Shown: positions 61,730-64,000 of the stretch, piece by piece | How the letters are laid out: the number at the start of each line of letters is the position of its first letter | Numbering within the stretch: the first letter of the stretch is position 1 | Assembly: GCA_002418205.1 (NCBI GenBank) | Contig: DIDP01000075.1 | Coordinates: 29,530 to 93,529 of the forward strand | Direction of reading: 5' to 3' | DNA length: 64,000 bases | Origin: Anaerolineales bacterium UBA5797 | GTDB lineage: Bacteria > Chloroflexota > Anaerolineae > Anaerolineales > Villigracilaceae | Program-made: the position numbers and the translations under genes | Notes under the pieces: generated by a model | Databases searched by the model: none | What the model was told of the DNA's origin: nothing | Seen by the model: the letters and a program-made list of their open reading frames with translations, nothing else

Positions 61730-64000
61730 TCAACTGTTCGGACTGTAGATCGTGCGGTAGGTGCTGAATATCTCGTAGATGTATCGGATGTAATCGCGTG
61801 TTTCCTGAAAGCGGATGATCTCGAGGAAAAGGTCAGGGTCATCGCCTGCAAGTTCCTTCCAGACCAGCGCGTTACCGGGACCGGCGTTATAAGCAGCCAG
61901 TCCGCCGTACATGCTGCCTCCAAGCAGGTCGCGGTTTTTATCCAGATAATACGCGCCGAACCGGACGCTTACGATCGGGCGGTACAGATCCGTCTCGTCA
62001 TATCCCGGAGGCCAGTTGAGTTCGTTGGCGATCTGCTCACCGGTGCTCGGGATGATCTGCATCAATCCGCGCGCGCCGGCGGTAGAACGCACAAACCCTT
62101 CGAAGAGACTTTCCTGCCGGATCACGCTGAACATGAACAGAGGATCGTGCCCATAGCGTTCCTCCTCCGCAAGGATCAAGTCGTGGTAATACAGACCATA
62201 ACGGATGTGACTGAAATATGCCGGGGCGGTCAGAGACTCGGGTTGCGTGTCCAGGCCAGCCAATGTCAACACCTCGCGGGCGGCAAAGATCGCGGAACGA
62301 TATAACCCGATCCCGTACAAATGATTCGCAAGCCGGAAACTATCCGCCGGATTCGCGGCAACAGATTCGCGCAACGACTCAAACTCCAGACGCGCTTCAT
62401 CGTACATGCCCAGTTCCCATAGTTCGGTGCCGCGGACAAACCGCGGGTCCTGGGCAAGCGAACCGGGGCCGGTCAGGTCGGTGTCTGCGGGCAGGTTGAA
62501 GGTGACCCGAACCCACGCCTCTGCATCCTTTCGTTCCTTCTCAAGATCGGGATCAAGGTTGGTTGTGGGAGGTGATTCGAAGGGCTGTCTTCCCAAAAGA
62601 ATATCGCGGGCGCGCACGCTGTAATAGCCGGTCGGGTCTGTGGTCTGCGCCTGCAGCCATGATTCTTCGGCGGAGGTCCGGTCTCCAAGTTGTGATTGGG
62701 TTTTGCCGATCCAAAGATAGGCGCGGGCGCGATCCTCGGCTTTTGTGGCGAGCAACAGGTCGCGCTGGAAGACCGTCAATGCGCCCGCATAATCTTGCAG
62801 GCGATAACGGGAAATGCCTGCAAGGAAGAGCGCGGATACGACCTGTTCGTTGGTCGGGTATTCGTTGGCGACGCGCTCCCAAATTTGCGCGGCTTCTTCG
62901 AGCTGCCCATTCCTTTCTGTGACGCGCGCCGCGTTCATCAGAAATTCAGGCGCCCGGGTCGCAGCGGGGACGGTTGCCACGTATTCGAGAAAAGTCTTGA
63001 TCCCGGCTTCGTAGTTTCCCTGCACTGCCCATTCCAGAAAGCCCTTGGTTTCCCATGCATCCGTCCAGCGCGGGTGTTCGGGATACGCTTTGATGAAGGC
63101 ATCCAGTCCATCAATGGCTTCCTGCGTGCGCTGCATCTCGCGCAGGGTCAGGGCGCGGTAGTAGGCTGCCGTCCCATCGTTGACAGGGTTCTCTTTGATG
63201 AAGCGGTCGAAAGCCACGAGCGCCACATCATATTGCGCGGCAAAGTAATCCACCAGCCCGCGGTCCAGGTCGCTGACGGGGACGTTCGCGTCCACGAGTT
63301 CGACCAGCGCAAGATACGAATTGTATGAAAGCGGATAGTTTTCAACGGTGTGCAGGAATCGCGCGTTCGCCTCATCCCTTTGCCCGAGCTGGATGTGAGC
63401 CTTGCCTGCAAGGTAATCCATCTGGGCTTTGACATAGTCGTTCGTTGTTGTGTTGAAGATCTGGTCGTAGAGGGCCAGGGCTCCGGCGTAGTCGCCGAAG
63501 GAGTCTCGGGTTTGAGCAATTTTGATTTGCAGAGTCAGGCCATCGTCCAGGCGGGAAGCGTTTAGCGCGGCTTCGTAGGCGTTCAGGGCGTTGGTGTAAT
63601 CCTGCGCTTCGAAGAGGGCGTCTCCGCGGTATTCCTGGATATATCCATCGAGCACGCCGGGGATGTTATCCATATAGGTGTTGTAGGATGCCGCGGCTTG
63701 TTGGTATTGCTTCAAGGCGTCATATGCCTGCCCCATCAGAAAATGAGCGCGCGCCGCGTAGGTTGACTCGGGAAAGTCTGTGATCAGCGTTGTGAGCTTA
63801 TCGATGGCGGGTTGGTAATTGCCGTCCGCAAGTTCCGTTCGTCCAAGTCCCCATAGGGCGGCGGCTTGCAGGGCGCGGTCTGTGGTGTTGTTGAAGGCGG
63901 CGAGATATTGCTCGCGGGCGGAATCGAAATCGCCAAAGAACAATGCCTGATCGCCTGTTTCGATCCGGACGACCGGTGGCGGCGTTGGCAGTGGGGTGGA
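61730..64000 (-). CDS. lytic transglycosylase with TPR repeats, 5' end outside the window
   Basis: At least 756 aa; the frame stays open to the window edge, where it encodes a Pro/Thr-rich stretch typical of a lipoprotein linker. TPR-like repeats run through about two-thirds of the protein. The C-terminal SLT domain has SVIRQESLFEG with the catalytic Glu, then GARGLMQIIP and YNAGPGNAL. It cleaves peptidoglycan glycan strands, as in Slt70/MltC-type enzymes. The N-terminal signal is not visible. Confidence 0.9.
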   Translation of the reverse strand, partial: STPLPTPPPVVRIETGDQALFFGDFDSAREQYLAAFNNTTDRALQAAALWGLGRTELADGNYQPAIDKLTTLITDFPESTYAARAHFLMGQAYDALKQYQQAAASYNTYMDNIPGVLDGYIQEYRGDALFEAQDYTNALNAYEAALNASRLDDGLTLQIKIAQTRDSFGDYAGALALYDQIFNTTTNDYVKAQMDYLAGKAHIQLGQRDEANARFLHTVENYPLSYNSYLALVELVDANVPVSDLDRGLVDYFAAQYDVALVAFDRFIKENPVNDGTAAYYRALTLREMQRTQEAIDGLDAFIKAYPEHPRWTDAWETKGFLEWAVQGNYEAGIKTFLEYVATVPAATRAPEFLMNAARVTERNGQLEEAAQIWERVANEYPTNEQVVSALFLAGISRYRLQDYAGALTVFQRDLLLATKAEDRARAYLWIGKTQSQLGDRTSAEESWLQAQTTDPTGYYSVRARDILLGRQPFESPPTTNLDPDLEKERKDAEAWVRVTFNLPADTDLTGPGSLAQDPRFVRGTELWELGMYDEARLEFESLRESVAANPADSFRLANHLYGIGLYRSAIFAAREVLTLAGLDTQPESLTAPAYFSHIRYGLYYHDLILAEEERYGHDPLFMFSVIRQESLFEGFVRSTAGARGLMQIIPSTGEQIANELNWPPGYDETDLYRPIVSVRFGAYYLDKNRDLLGGSMYGGLAAYNAGPGNALVWKELAGDDPDLFLEIIRFQETRDYIRYIYEIFSTYRTIYSPNS

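Noticed and set aside
1..64000. CRISPR array, insertion sequence or prophage
   Set aside because: No regularly spaced repeats, transposase, integrase or terminal inverted repeats were seen; the only tRNA-linked repeat is short and holds no cargo.

Overview
This window looks like chromosomal DNA from a Chloroflexota bacterium, probably Anaerolineae. The reasons are composition and family content, not a database match. It has moderately high GC. It carries AfsR-like and XRE-type STAND regulators, a lipoprotein with an NBR1-type Ig-like domain, two Tat-exported L,D-transpeptidases, a bactofilin-like lipoprotein beside an ECF sigma factor, and a CopB-type ATPase with a His-rich N-terminus. About 56 protein genes, two tRNAs and roughly a dozen intrinsic terminators can be supported. 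No CRISPR array, insertion sequence, prophage or rRNA operon was seen. Apart from the first gene-free stretch after a few genes, every gap is under 300 bases.

Layout. 0-5 kb (minus strand): two tandem AlaDH/PNT-like dehydrogenases with a histidine phosphatase, then rarA with a small dual-specificity phosphatase. 5-12 kb: an XRE/NB-ARC/TPR regulator, then an ECF sigma factor, a CPBP-like membrane protein, a bactofilin-like lipoprotein and a copper ATPase. 12-19 kb: STAS protein, HAD hydrolase, CNNM/HlyC protein, a selenocysteine-containing selD (in-frame TGA), an SPFH protein, a PyrK-like Fe-S protein and an exported repeat protein. 18-26 kb: wecB-wecC, nfeD-slipin, a GNAT acetyltransferase, RNase D, a beta-CASP nuclease and tRNA-Ser(CGA). 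26-36 kb (minus strand): the most unusual region, with a membrane-spanning STAND NTPase, a small partner protein that shares a RHIM-like motif with it, a large AfsR-like regulator and an exported HExxH protein. 36-45 kb: split NAD synthetase, an MFS exporter, a leaderless micro-ORF with terminator ahead of a tiny SWIM protein, an L,D-transpeptidase, an orphan DNA methyltransferase overlapping a degenerate response regulator, initiator tRNA, a Cys-cluster protein and smpB. 45-50 kb: a LacI-controlled sugar ABC transporter lacking its ATPase. 50-64 kb: class V aminotransferase, lipoproteins, a VOC protein, a patatin/esterase group, a second L,D-transpeptidase, CcdA with a glutaredoxin-DUF2085 fusion, pgeF-yggS-yggT-DUF167, an aminotransferase, and a lytic transglycosylase that runs off the window.

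Main observations. (1) At 26490-30497 a two-gene unit with its own strong promoter encodes a helical protein ending in a RHIM-like motif and a STAND NTPase beginning with the same motif. This is the arrangement known for NLR/amyloid-signalling pairs in bacteria. Here the NTPase also crosses the membrane and carries an outer region of four beta-sandwich repeats, a LysM and an SdrD-B-like domain, suggesting an outside-in death or conflict sensor. (2) selD reads through a TGA at the catalytic cysteine position and has a SECIS-like hairpin 32 nt downstream. (3) Many genes have a TATAAT-like box 6-8 nt before the start codon, which implies widespread leaderless mRNAs, including a 12-codon leader ORF that ends directly at a terminator.
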